Assembly: GCF_018207095.1 (NCBI RefSeq)
Contig: NZ_QOCZ01000030.1
Location: 1 to 51,637, forward strand
Direction: 5' to 3'
Length of the DNA: 51,637 nucleotides
Origin: Nocardiopsis sp. MG754419
Lineage (GTDB): Bacteria; Actinomycetota; Actinomycetes; Streptosporangiales; Streptosporangiaceae
Shown in pieces: positions 1-7,487 of this stretch (position 1 is its first letter; each line of letters begins with the position of its first letter). The position numbers and the translations under genes are program-made. The notes beneath the pieces are model-generated. The model was given only the letters and a program-made list of their open reading frames with translations, did no database searches and was not told the DNA's origin.

Positions 1-754
1 GCCGCACCCGCCCGCCCAACGCCGCCGCGGTGTCCCCGCCCAGTTCCAGGAGGGACAACGACCGGGCCAGGAACAGCACGAGGGGAGCCAGAACGGCCAG
101 CGCCACCACGATCGTCACCACGTGCGGCCAGTCCCGGTTGGCCAGACTGCCGGTGAGCCAGACCATGGCGCGCTGCGCCGTGTTCAGGTCGGTGCGGGTC
201 AGCAGGTACGACGTCGCCGCACCCAGCATGGCGGTGACCGCCACCCCCACCAGGACGAGGCGCTGCCCACCGACCCCGCGCCGGTAGGCCAGGAGGTACA
301 GCAGGGCGGAGGTCGTCACGGCCCCGATGAGCGCACCGGAGGCGATGACCGCCGCGGCACCGCCCAGGACGACGATGGCCGCCACCGCACCGGCCGTGGC
401 GCCCGCGCTCACTCCGACGACGTCCGGGCTGACCAACGGGTTGTGCGCCAGCCGCTGCAACAGCGCACCCGAGAGCGCCAGCGCGGCGCCCACCGCCAGC
501 CCGGTCACTGTGCGCGGCAACCGCATCTCCACCACCACGTGCCGGGCCATCGGGTCGGCCTGACCGGTGAGCGCGGCCGTCACCTCACCGACCCCCATCG
601 GAAAGTCGCCCAGGGTCAGCGACACCAGTGACACCGTCGCGGCCAGGGCGCCGAGTACCGCCGTCAGCAAGAGCGAGGGCCAGGACACCAGGACCGACAG
701 GCCACCGACGCGCACCACGGCCCGGCCCCGATGCGTCAGCGCGGGAACACCCAT
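1..754 (-). CDS. FecCD/BtuC-family ABC transporter permease (3' end cut off by the window)
   Basis: Inner-membrane permease of the FecCD family, which moves cobalamin, heme or ferric siderophores through the membrane with a partner ATPase. 251 codons are present and the frame is open to the window edge, so the C-terminus is missing; the family is usually 330-350 residues. Visible family features are MRLPRT, the helix containing GALLQ, and NPLVSPDVVGVSAGA, the signature of this permease family. The start is the ATG whose ATGA overlaps the stop of the upstream permease, implying translational coupling. It is the third gene of a minus-strand operon led by a cobalamin riboswitch. The ATPase is not in the window and probably follows beyond base 1. 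Two different permeases suggest a heterodimer, as in FepDG, whereas E. coli BtuC is a homodimer. Confidence 0.9.
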   Translation of the reverse strand, partial: MGVPALTHRGRAVVRVGGLSVLVSWPSLLLTAVLGALAATVSLVSLTLGDFPMGVGEVTAALTGQADPMARHVVVEMRLPRTVTGLAVGAALALSGALLQRLAHNPLVSPDVVGVSAGATAGAVAAIVVLGGAAAVIASGALIGAVTTSALLYLLAYRRGVGGQRLVLVGVAVTAMLGAATSYLLTRTDLNTAQRAMVWLTGSLANRDWPHVVTIVVALAVLAPLVLFLARSLSLLELGGDTAAALGGRVR

Positions 755-1845
755 CACACCCCCACCACCCTGCGCCGGCGCACCAGCAGGATGAAGAAGG
801 GCGCGCCGATCATGGCGGTGACGATCCCGACCTGGAGTTCCTCCGGGCGCGCGACCACCCGTCCCACGGTGTCGGCGGTCAGCAACAGCAGGGGGGCCAG
901 CACCGCGGACCAGGGCAGCACCCAGCGGTGGTCCGGACCGACCAGGATCCGTGCGACGTGGGGGACCGCGACACCGACGAATCCGATCGGACCGGCCAGG
1001 GCGGTCGCCGTCCCGGCCAACAACACCACCGCCAGCCCGCTCATCCCGCGCGTGGCCCGGACACGGGTGCCCAGGCTGCGGGCGAGTTCCTCGCCGAGCG
1101 CGATCGCGTTGAGGGGGCGCACCACCGCCATCGCCGACACCAGACCCACGGCCAGGAACGGCAGCGCCTGGAACAGCGCCGCGACGTCGGCGCCGGCCAG
1201 GGAGCCCACCACCCAGAACCGGTACTCGTCCAGGCTCGCGCGGTCGCGCAGCACGAGCGCCGAGGTCAGTGAACCCAACAGCGCCGCGATCGCCGCTCCG
1301 GCGAGCGTGAGCCGTACCGGGTCGGCCCCGTCCGGTCCCCACGTGCCGATGGCGTGGACGGCGCAGACGGCCAACGCCGCGCCGAGGAAGGCGAAGCCGA
1401 CGTAGCCCGTCAGGGTCGAGACACCGAGCACACTGATCGCGATCACCGCGCCCAGGGCGGCCCCCGCGTTGATGCCCAGCACACCCGGGTCGCCGAGCGG
1501 GTTGCGGGTCACCCCCTGCACCAGGACCCCGGAGACCCCCAGGGCGATTCCCACGGCCAGTCCGACCAGGGTGCGCGGCACCCGCAGGTGCCGCACGATC
1601 AGGTCGGTGTCGGAGCCGGTGCATCCCGCGTACGCGGCGTACACGTCGGTCACGGACAGCCGCTCGTACCCCACCAGGACCGATGCCGACAGCGCTCCGG
1701 CGAGCACCACGACGGCCACCGCGAGCCCGGTGCCCCGGGCCCGCGCTCCGACGAGCAGCCCGGGGCCGCCCGTCGCGAACCGTGGCCGACGACGTTTCCC
1801 GGCGGGGGAGAGCGACCCGGGCCGCACGGCCACGTGGTCGGTCAT
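754..1845 (-). CDS. FecCD/BtuC-family ABC transporter permease
   Basis: Full-length 363-residue permease with a short basic cytoplasmic N-terminus followed by about nine hydrophobic segments. Family signatures are LRVPRTLVGL, GVLVQGVTRNPLGDPGVLG (near residue 115) and the late segment GPIGFVGVAVPHVAR, which in FecCD/BtuC proteins lies near the coupling helix that touches the ATPase. The start ATG lies 8 bases after the stop of the binding-protein gene, with a weak AGGG-type ribosome site overlapping that stop; the gene ends in an ATGA overlap with the next permease. Position in a riboswitch-controlled operon favours corrinoid import. By sequence family alone it would be called an iron-siderophore permease, and the choice rests on context. 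Confidence 0.93.
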   Translation of the reverse strand: MTDHVAVRPGSLSPAGKRRRPRFATGGPGLLVGARARGTGLAVAVVVLAGALSASVLVGYERLSVTDVYAAYAGCTGSDTDLIVRHLRVPRTLVGLAVGIALGVSGVLVQGVTRNPLGDPGVLGINAGAALGAVIAISVLGVSTLTGYVGFAFLGAALAVCAVHAIGTWGPDGADPVRLTLAGAAIAALLGSLTSALVLRDRASLDEYRFWVVGSLAGADVAALFQALPFLAVGLVSAMAVVRPLNAIALGEELARSLGTRVRATRGMSGLAVVLLAGTATALAGPIGFVGVAVPHVARILVGPDHRWVLPWSAVLAPLLLLTADTVGRVVARPEELQVGIVTAMIGAPFFILLVRRRRVVGV

Positions 1846-1853
1846 CGGGCGCC

Positions 1854-2906
1854 CTACGCGAACAGGTCGGGGTGGAGGATCGCGGCGACCGTCGCCACGG
1901 CCGCCGCGCTGCGCACGCCCGCCGAGCGGTCGGCGAACGTGAACTCCGCGACCCGGCCCTCGGTCACCGCGGTCAGATTGGCCAGGGCGGGGTCGGCCAT
2001 GATCTGGTCGACGTCCGGTGCGGCGTCGGCGGCGGTCATCTCCGCGTCGCAGCACACGTCGATGAGGATGACGTCGGGGTCGCGCGCGATCACGTCCTCG
2101 GTGGAGGCGTCGTGGTTGCGTCCCCCGTCGACGTCGGCGAAGGCGTTGACGCCGCCGGCCAGGTCGATGATCTCGGTGGAGAAGTCCGGGCCGCCGGCGA
2201 TCCGGAACCCCTGGTCAGAGGGGCGGCCCACCATGACCGAGGGGCGGTCGTCCTCCGAGACCCGGCCCTCCAGGGTGTCGGACACCTCGTCGATCGTGCC
2301 CTGCATCCGCGCGACGACCTCGTCGGCGCGCTCACGCGTGCCGAACAGGTCCCCGAGGTCCCGCAGGTCCGCGTAGATGTTGTCCATCGTCACCGTGGCG
2401 GGGTCGATGGTCGCGTCGGTGTTCCCGTCGGCGCTCGGGCACAGCGGCGACGGGATCCAGCTCTCGATGCCCAGTTCCCGCAGCGAGGCCCGGGTACCGA
2501 AGGCCTCCTGGGTGAACGCGTCGTTGAACCCGGAGAGCACGAAGTCGGGTCGGTGGGAGAGCAGTTCCTCGCGGCCGGGCAGGTTCGGGTAGTACTCCTG
2601 CCCGCTCTGGGCGTCGGTGTACTCGTCCAGCACCGCGGCGTCGAGAAAGGCGGTCCCCACGAGACGGTCGCTGACGCCCAGCGCGTGGGCCGTCTCGATG
2701 GCGGGTTGGTAGGCGGCGAACACCCGCTCCGGTGGCGTGTCCGCGGCCACGTCGACGTCGCAGTTGCGGATCGTCTCGCCGGAGGCCGTGGGGGCGGGGG
2801 AGGGGTCGGTCGTGCCGCAGGCGGTCGCGGCCAGGGCCACGGCCAAGGTGGGCAGGAGCCAGGAGCGGGTACGGCGCCGGGCCGCCCGTGCGTCTGTGGG
2901 CTTCAT
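1854..2906 (-). CDS. Corrinoid/siderophore ABC transporter substrate-binding lipoprotein
   Basis: A 350-residue class III periplasmic-binding-protein homologue, the extracellular receptor of the importer. The N-terminus is a basic stretch, a hydrophobic segment and a lipobox ending ATAC near residue 29, so the mature protein should be a membrane-anchored lipoprotein. Features of the FecB/BtuF fold include PERVFA near residue 58 (usually PERVVA), LSHRPDFVLSGF, and RDPDVILIDV late in the protein. A pair of cysteines (DVCCDAE) in the C-terminal lobe is unusual. I chose the ATG at 2906 because AAGGA lies 11 bases upstream; an in-frame ATG at 2918 has no usable ribosome site. It is the first gene after the cobalamin riboswitch, which suggests vitamin B12 or another corrinoid as ligand. 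Confidence 0.88.
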   Translation of the reverse strand: MKPTDARAARRRTRSWLLPTLAVALAATACGTTDPSPAPTASGETIRNCDVDVAADTPPERVFAAYQPAIETAHALGVSDRLVGTAFLDAAVLDEYTDAQSGQEYYPNLPGREELLSHRPDFVLSGFNDAFTQEAFGTRASLRELGIESWIPSPLCPSADGNTDATIDPATVTMDNIYADLRDLGDLFGTRERADEVVARMQGTIDEVSDTLEGRVSEDDRPSVMVGRPSDQGFRIAGGPDFSTEIIDLAGGVNAFADVDGGRNHDASTEDVIARDPDVILIDVCCDAEMTAADAAPDVDQIMADPALANLTAVTEGRVAEFTFADRSAGVRSAAAVATVAAILHPDLFA

Positions 2907-2911
2907 CGAAC

Positions 2912-2930
2912 AAACCATCCTTCGTGGTTT
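2912..2930 (-). promoter_or_regulatory. Short hairpin presenting the Shine-Dalgarno sequence of the binding-protein gene
   Basis: Read on the minus strand, AAACCA and TGGTTT are perfect complements around the 7-base loop CGAAGGA, which contains the ribosome-binding AAGGA. It lies between the riboswitch and the start codon at 2906. The structure could be where riboswitch state and ribosome access are coupled; that role is inference. The stem is only 6 bp and AT-rich. Confidence 0.4.
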
Positions 2931-2943
2931 GATGACGCGGACG

Positions 2944-3097
2944 GTCGCAGCCGGTCTCCTGGCTCCCGGAGTCGGGCGTCGCGCCCCGCACCCTCCGCCT
3001 TCCCGGGCCGTCACGGCCCCGTGGCGTGGAGGGTGCCCTCCGGTCACAGTGGCGAGGACCGCGCCGGATTCCCACCGGCTTCCCGTGCACTGCGACG
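2944..3097 (-). ncRNA. Cobalamin (vitamin B12) riboswitch
   Basis: The minus-strand leader carries the conserved cobalamin-aptamer blocks in order: GGGAAGCCGGTGGGAATCCG, the B12 box GCCACTG (3048-3054), GGGAAGGCGG, and AGCCAGGAGACC close to the 3' end. The outer P1 helix closes perfectly, GTCGCAG (3091-3097) with CTGCGAC (2944-2950). The aptamer ends 38 bases before the start codon with no obvious U-tract, so control is probably translational, through the ribosome-binding site. In the family, cobalamin binding represses expression. It is the main evidence that the downstream FecCD-type importer handles corrinoids. Confidence 0.93.
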
Positions 3098-3490
3098 TCG
3101 ACGATATGGGTGAATGTAGGTGATCTCGGACCACCGTAGTACACGGGTCGGCCGCGGGGAATCCCGCTTCCCCGTGAGCGAGGGACCGCGGTCCACGCAC
3201 CACGTCCACCAGGGGCGGGGACCGAGCGCGGTCGTCGAGCAGGGGCACCGTGGGGTCGCACGCGGGGACCCCGCCCCCGCGCACCACGCCGAGAGGCCCG
3301 TTCCACACGGTGGTCGGCGGGCACGTCCCGCCGTTCGGTGTCGCCCCGGAACCCGCGGCCGGACCGGGACACGGGGGTGCGCTCCTGTCGCTCGGACGAC
3401 GGGGGCGCCGCCGTGCCGGACCGGGCGATCGAGCCCGCCCACGGTCACGCGCACCACGGCGCCCCCGTGCCCACGCCGACGACGTGCGCC
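3098..3490. other. Non-coding interval upstream of the riboswitch
   Basis: No convincing gene. It holds the promoter region of the riboswitch operon and the region downstream of the thioesterase gene. The 10-base arms GGGGGCGCCG (3401-3410) and CGGCGCCCCC (3457-3466) are perfect inverted repeats about 46 bases apart and could help terminate the carnitine operon. No classical U-tract was seen. Confidence 0.4.
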
Positions 3491-3943
3491 CTACCCGCCG
3501 ATGGAACGGCCCGCGTACTCGGGGGCCGGTTCGCCCAGGGCGGTCAGACGGGCGGCGACCTCCTCGGGGAAGGGCACCGTGCGCCCCTGCCCCTGGTCGA
3601 CGTGGAGCGCCATGAGCTCCTCGGTCGCGACCACGGTACCGTCGACCCACATCTCGTGGCAGAGCCGCGCCTTCTTGGCGCCGGGCCGCTCCGTGTCCGG
3701 GCCGATCACCCGGGTGCGCACCTCGACCTCCGCGTCCGCCGCCACCTCGCGCAGGTACCGCACGTGCGCCTCGACCGTGTACAGCGAGCAGCCGGTCCGT
3801 TCACGGTAGGCGGCGTCCAGTCCGACCCGGTCCATCAACGCGTCCGTGGCGAACCCGAAGATCAGGACGTAGTAGGCCTCGCTGAGGTGCCCGTTGTAGT
3901 CGATCCACTCCGGCCGGAGCCGCTGGGTGAGGGTCGTGCTCAC
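3491..3943 (-). CDS. cdhB: Hotdog-fold thioesterase, probable betainyl-CoA thioesterase
   Basis: A 150-residue 4HBT-family thioesterase. The motif WIDYNGHLSEAYY near residues 12-24 matches the family's D-x-x-G-H-h-x-x-x-x-Y active-site block, the Asp being the expected catalytic residue. In carnitine catabolism this enzyme hydrolyses betainyl-CoA to glycine betaine and CoA. The start is a GTG sharing GTGA with the stop of the carnitine dehydrogenase gene, so the two are translationally coupled; in some bacteria the two domains are fused in one polypeptide. The specific substrate rests on the neighbouring dehydrogenase and BKACE genes; sequence alone would support only acyl-CoA thioesterase. 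Confidence 0.85.
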   Translation of the reverse strand: MSTTLTQRLRPEWIDYNGHLSEAYYVLIFGFATDALMDRVGLDAAYRERTGCSLYTVEAHVRYLREVAADAEVEVRTRVIGPDTERPGAKKARLCHEMWVDGTVVATEELMALHVDQGQGRTVPFPEEVAARLTALGEPAPEYAGRSIGG

Positions 3944-4929
3944 GCGACTCCCCCCGCACGCTCGGCGGCCTCCGCGCGCTCGACCTCCTGCAACGCCCGT
4001 GCCACCGCGATCAGGCGGCGGTCCCTCTGGGCGATGAGTTCGGCGGTGGAACGGCCAGCCACGACCTCGTCGGTGCCGGCCACCATACGGTCGCGCAGCT
4101 CCCCGGTGAGCTCGGGCGCCTCCAGACGCGTCCACGGGGACTTCAGGGACGGGCCGAAGTGGTCGAGCATGTGCGCCATGCCGCCCTCCCCGCCCGCCAG
4201 GTGGAAGGTCAGGCAGGGCCCGAAGAAGGCCCATCGCAGGCCGGGGCCGCTGGTCATCGCCAGATCGATCTGTTCGACGGTCGCCTCGCCCTCGGCGACC
4301 ATGTGCAGCGCCTCGCGCCAGGCGGCCTCCTGGATGCGGTTGCCGATGAACCCGGGGAGCTCTTGGTCCATGCTGATCACCGACTTGCCCGCGACACGGT
4401 AGAAGTCGCAGGCCCAGTCGACCGCCCACTGCTCGCTGCGGTCACCGCCGACGACCTCGACCAGGGGGACGAGGTAGGGCGGGTTGAACGGGTGACCCAC
4501 CACGAGCCGTTCGGGCGTGCGCGCCCGGACCTGCATCTCGCTCATGCTGTATCCGGAGGTGGACGAGGCGATGACCACGCCCTCGGGGGTGGCCTCGTCG
4601 ATCTCGGCCAGCAGGTCGACCTTCAGGTCGAGCCGCTCCGGTGCGCTCTCCTGGACGAAGTCCGCGACCGAGACCGCCTCGGCCAGGGTGTCGACCACCC
4701 GCAGGTTGGCCATGGCGGCCCCCTCGGCCAGGCCGAGCCGCTCCAACGCGGGCCAGGCCGAGGCGACCAGACCGCGCAGTCGGCTCTCGGCGTCGGGGGC
4801 GGGGTCCCAGGCGACCACCTGGTAGCCGCGGCCGAGGAAATGGGCGACCCAGCCGCCCCCGATGACGCCCGCTCCGACGCAGGCGACCGTGCGTACGGCC
4901 TCGGGGGTGGTTCTCGCGCTCTCCGTCAT
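3940..4929 (-). CDS. cdhA: L-carnitine dehydrogenase (3-hydroxyacyl-CoA dehydrogenase superfamily)
   Basis: A 329-residue NAD-dependent dehydrogenase. The Rossmann motif GAGVIGGGW lies near residue 20; the catalytic block GHPFNPPYLVPLVEVVGG and the helical C-terminal domain with PGFIGNRIQEA follow in family order. Its length fits L-carnitine dehydrogenases (about 320 residues), which oxidise carnitine to 3-dehydrocarnitine. The start ATG has AAGGAG 5 bases upstream. The 3' end overlaps the thioesterase gene by GTGA; the BKACE gene lies 432 bases upstream on the same strand. The trio dehydrogenase, BKACE and thioesterase is the known carnitine-to-betaine route, which makes this assignment much stronger than a generic hydroxyacyl-CoA dehydrogenase call. 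Confidence 0.9.
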   Translation of the reverse strand: MTESARTTPEAVRTVACVGAGVIGGGWVAHFLGRGYQVVAWDPAPDAESRLRGLVASAWPALERLGLAEGAAMANLRVVDTLAEAVSVADFVQESAPERLDLKVDLLAEIDEATPEGVVIASSTSGYSMSEMQVRARTPERLVVGHPFNPPYLVPLVEVVGGDRSEQWAVDWACDFYRVAGKSVISMDQELPGFIGNRIQEAAWREALHMVAEGEATVEQIDLAMTSGPGLRWAFFGPCLTFHLAGGEGGMAHMLDHFGPSLKSPWTRLEAPELTGELRDRMVAGTDEVVAGRSTAELIAQRDRRLIAVARALQEVERAEAAERAGGVA

Positions 4930-5361
4930 AGTGCTCCTTGAAACGTTCGGTGGTGCGTGTCGGGGGGAGATGCTCCGGGGCCCGTTCGGCGGGTTCCCGG
5001 TCGCTGTCGTTCGGGTGGTGCGAGCGGGCGCTCCGCGTTCACGAGACCGCGTGCGCGCACCCGGGGAGGCGCCGCGGCTCGCGTGGCCGGGGGTGGAACC
5101 CCGTGCGCTCGACCCCACGGCGATCTCCACCACGGGGTCCGTGATCCACCGGGGACCGGTGGGGTGCCGGGGGACGGGCCGTCACCGACACCGTCGTGTC
5201 CGGTGACCGCGCCGTCCCGTGCGCGGGCGCACCACGGCGGGAGCCTTCGGGCCCCGCCGTGGACCGGCGCGTCCCTCGCGGTCGCGCTCCGGGGCCACCG
5301 GCGGTACGGGGCGCGCCGGTGCCCGAGCGCAGGAGCGCCCCCGTGGTGCGTCGAACAGGGC
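4930..5361. other. Unusually long intra-operon gap
   Basis: 432 bases between the BKACE and carnitine dehydrogenase genes, with no supported gene. The one clear structure is the hairpin at 5146-5162. Either the dehydrogenase/thioesterase pair has its own promoter here or a gene has been lost; no promoter could be assigned. Confidence 0.4.
5146..5162 (-). terminator. Perfect 7-bp hairpin between carnitine genes
   Basis: CCACCGG and CCGGTGG flank the loop GGA, a perfect, very GC-rich stem inside the gap between BKACE and carnitine dehydrogenase. There is no U-tract, so it may be a pause or processing site, an attenuator, or an mRNA-stabilising stem. Confidence 0.35.
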
Positions 5362-6261
5362 TCAGGTCGCGCTCCGGAGCCCGAGCATGGCGCGGGCCTC
5401 GTCCGGGGTGGCCACCCGGGCGCCGAGCTGCTCGATGATGCCGACCGCCTTCTCGGTGAGCTGACCGTTGGTGGCCTTGACCCCGCGGCTGAGGTAGAGG
5501 TTGTCCTCCAACCCCACCCGGGCGTGCCCACCGAGCAGCACGGACTGCGCCACCCACGGCATCTGCTTGCGGCCGATGGAGAAACTCGCCCACTGGGCGC
5601 CCTCGGGGAGCATGTTCACCATCGACTGCAGGACGCCCACGTCCGAGGGCGCGCCGTAGGGGATGCCCGTGCAGAGCTGGAACATCGACGGGTCGTCGAT
5701 GAGACCCTCGGCGTGCATCGTCTTGGCGAACCACAGTTGGCCGGTGTCGAAGATCTCCAGCTCGGGGCGGACCCCCAGCTCCTGGATGCGCTTGGCGCCC
5801 GCGCGCAGCATGTCGGGCGTCGAGATGTACACCTGGCTGCCGTCACCGAAGTTGAGGCTGCCGCAGTCCAGGGTGCAGATGTCCGGCAGCAGTTCCTCGA
5901 CGTGCGGCAGACGGTCCAGCCCGTTGACCAGGTCGGTGCCCTCCTCGAACCGGAGCGGGTCGTCCTGGCCGATCACCAGGTCGCCGCCCATGCCGGCGGT
6001 GAGGTTGATGACGATGTCGATCCCGGTCTGGCGGATGCGGTCGACGACCTCCCGGTAGAGCGCGTTGTCCCGGGAGGGCGCGCCCGTCTCGGGGTCGCGG
6101 ACGTGGATGTGCACCGCGCTGGCGCCGGCCTCGGCCGCCTCCACGGCGGAGGCGGCGATCTGCGCCGGGGTCACCGGGACGTGTTCGCTCCGGCCGACGG
6201 TGTCACCGGCGCCGGTGAGGGCGCAGGTCAGGATGGGCTTGAGGTTCATGGTGTCGCTCAT
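5362..6261 (-). CDS. cdhC: BKACE-family enzyme, probable 3-dehydrocarnitine:acetyl-CoA trimethylamine transferase
   Basis: A 299-residue beta-keto acid cleavage enzyme (DUF849). Metal-binding HIHVRDP (near residue 50) and the late VGLEDNLYL with its conserved Glu match the family's zinc site of two His and one Glu; LTCALTGAG at the N-terminus and NLTAGMGGD are also typical. In the carnitine pathway it transfers the betainyl group of 3-dehydrocarnitine to CoA from acetyl-CoA, giving betainyl-CoA and acetoacetate. The start ATG follows GGAG by 7 bases. BKACE enzymes vary in keto-acid specificity; carnitine dehydrogenase and thioesterase next door decide this one. The regulator gene lies 97 bases upstream on the same strand. 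Confidence 0.88.
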   Translation of the reverse strand: MSDTMNLKPILTCALTGAGDTVGRSEHVPVTPAQIAASAVEAAEAGASAVHIHVRDPETGAPSRDNALYREVVDRIRQTGIDIVINLTAGMGGDLVIGQDDPLRFEEGTDLVNGLDRLPHVEELLPDICTLDCGSLNFGDGSQVYISTPDMLRAGAKRIQELGVRPELEIFDTGQLWFAKTMHAEGLIDDPSMFQLCTGIPYGAPSDVGVLQSMVNMLPEGAQWASFSIGRKQMPWVAQSVLLGGHARVGLEDNLYLSRGVKATNGQLTEKAVGIIEQLGARVATPDEARAMLGLRSAT

Positions 6262-6358
6262 GACGGGGCTCCGTCTCTCTGCTCGGGGTGTGGCGTCGGA
6301 GGGCCTGGACCGTGCGGGGTCACCGGCTCCGGTCGGAGCCGGCGGGTGTCCGTGGTCC

Positions 6359-7270
6359 TCAGGGGGTGGGTGGGTCCCGGTGGTCCCGGTTCCCCAGCAC
6401 GTCGCGGTCGATGACCGCGTGCAGTGTGTCGCGCATGTGGTCGACGGACCGACCCGGCATCCCGGTCATGACCTGGATGCCCAGCCCGTCGATGAGGGCG
6501 GTGAGGTGCCTGGTCGTCTCCTCGACGTCGAAGTCGGCGAAGACGCCGCTCTCCTGTCCCTCCCGCAGGGTGCGGGCGATGGTCTCGTGCCAGCGCCGGT
6601 AGGAGTGGGCGTGCAGGTCGCGCATGTCGTGGTCCAGCGCCGCGGCCGTCCAGACCTGGAGCCAGATCGACCACTCCAGTCGGAGCCGGTCGGAGCCGGG
6701 CAGCTGGAGTTCGATGAGTCGGAGCAGGCGCTCGTGCGCGTTCTCGATGGTGTGCAGCCCCGCGACCTGACGGTCGAACGCCTGCTTGACCGAGTGCCGC
6801 AGCGCCTCCACGAGGAGGTGGTTCAGGGTGGGGAAGTGGTAGTGGACGGTGGCGCTGGAGGTGCCGCACGCCTGGGCCACCTGCGCGACACGGACCGAGT
6901 GGTAGCCGTGCTCGGCGATGAGGGTCCAGGCGGCCTCGATGATCTGGAGTCTGCGGTTGTGCTCCTTGGCGGCGGTGGGGTGGTCGGCCAGGCTCGCGTG
7001 CGGTGGTCGTACCGCCGAGGTGTCGCGCGGCGCCGCCGAGACCGTCTCGGCGTCGTCCTGGCCGTTGATCAGCCAGTTGACCGTCACTCCGGTCTCGTCC
7101 GCGACACGGGCCAGCTCCCGGGCGGTGAACCGCCGGGTGCCCGTCAGGGACTTGGAGAGTTTGCTGGGATCGATGTCGAGTCTGGCCGCGAACTGCCGTT
7201 GGGACAGGCCGGATCGGCGGATCGCCTCGCGCGCCCTGCCGCGCACATCGTCGGTCACGTCGTCGCTCAC
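6359..7270 (-). CDS. Transcriptional regulator with XRE and TetR DNA-binding domains fused
   Basis: A 303-residue protein with two DNA-binding modules. Residues about 5-70 form an XRE/lambda-type helix-turn-helix ([20 protein letters not shown]). After a linker, residues about 105-155 form a TetR N-terminal HTH ([19 protein letters not shown]), followed by a helical TetR ligand-binding region. I chose the GTG at 7270 because the XRE domain begins just after it; a GTG at 7312 would add 14 residues. It is divergent to the BCCT transporter across a 217-base region with repeated TCGCAAC motifs and is the obvious candidate regulator of the carnitine genes. A carnitine or betaine-pathway ligand is inference. 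Confidence 0.87.
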   Translation of the reverse strand: MSDDVTDDVRGRAREAIRRSGLSQRQFAARLDIDPSKLSKSLTGTRRFTARELARVADETGVTVNWLINGQDDAETVSAAPRDTSAVRPPHASLADHPTAAKEHNRRLQIIEAAWTLIAEHGYHSVRVAQVAQACGTSSATVHYHFPTLNHLLVEALRHSVKQAFDRQVAGLHTIENAHERLLRLIELQLPGSDRLRLEWSIWLQVWTAAALDHDMRDLHAHSYRRWHETIARTLREGQESGVFADFDVEETTRHLTALIDGLGIQVMTGMPGRSVDHMRDTLHAVIDRDVLGNRDHRDPPTP

Positions 7271-7301
7271 GCAGGAGAACGTAACAGCGGCGTGGCGATT
7301 T

Positions 7302-7469
7302 TCGCAACGCACCTCGGGGTTGCCACTTCGTTATGGAGGTGACGCTTTGTCGGGGCGTGGCGCCCAGAAGCCCTACTATCAGGCGTTTCTTTGTCACGAT
7401 CACCGACGGTTCCGGTGCGGAATCGCAACAGTGCGATATCTGACTGTTTGATTAGTTAATCGCAACGCA
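7302..7469. promoter_or_regulatory. Divergent regulatory region with repeated TCGCAAC boxes
   Basis: The 10-mer TCGCAACGCA occurs at 7302-7311 and again at 7460-7469 in the same orientation. A third related site, ATCGCA-ACAG-TGCGAT (7422-7437), is a perfect inverted repeat. The first copy overlaps a small palindrome, GCGA-TTT-TCGC (7295-7305). All lie between the divergent XRE-TetR regulator and BCCT transporter starts, where operators for that regulator would be expected. Confidence 0.55.
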
Positions 7470-7487
7470 GTAGTACATGGATGGTCC

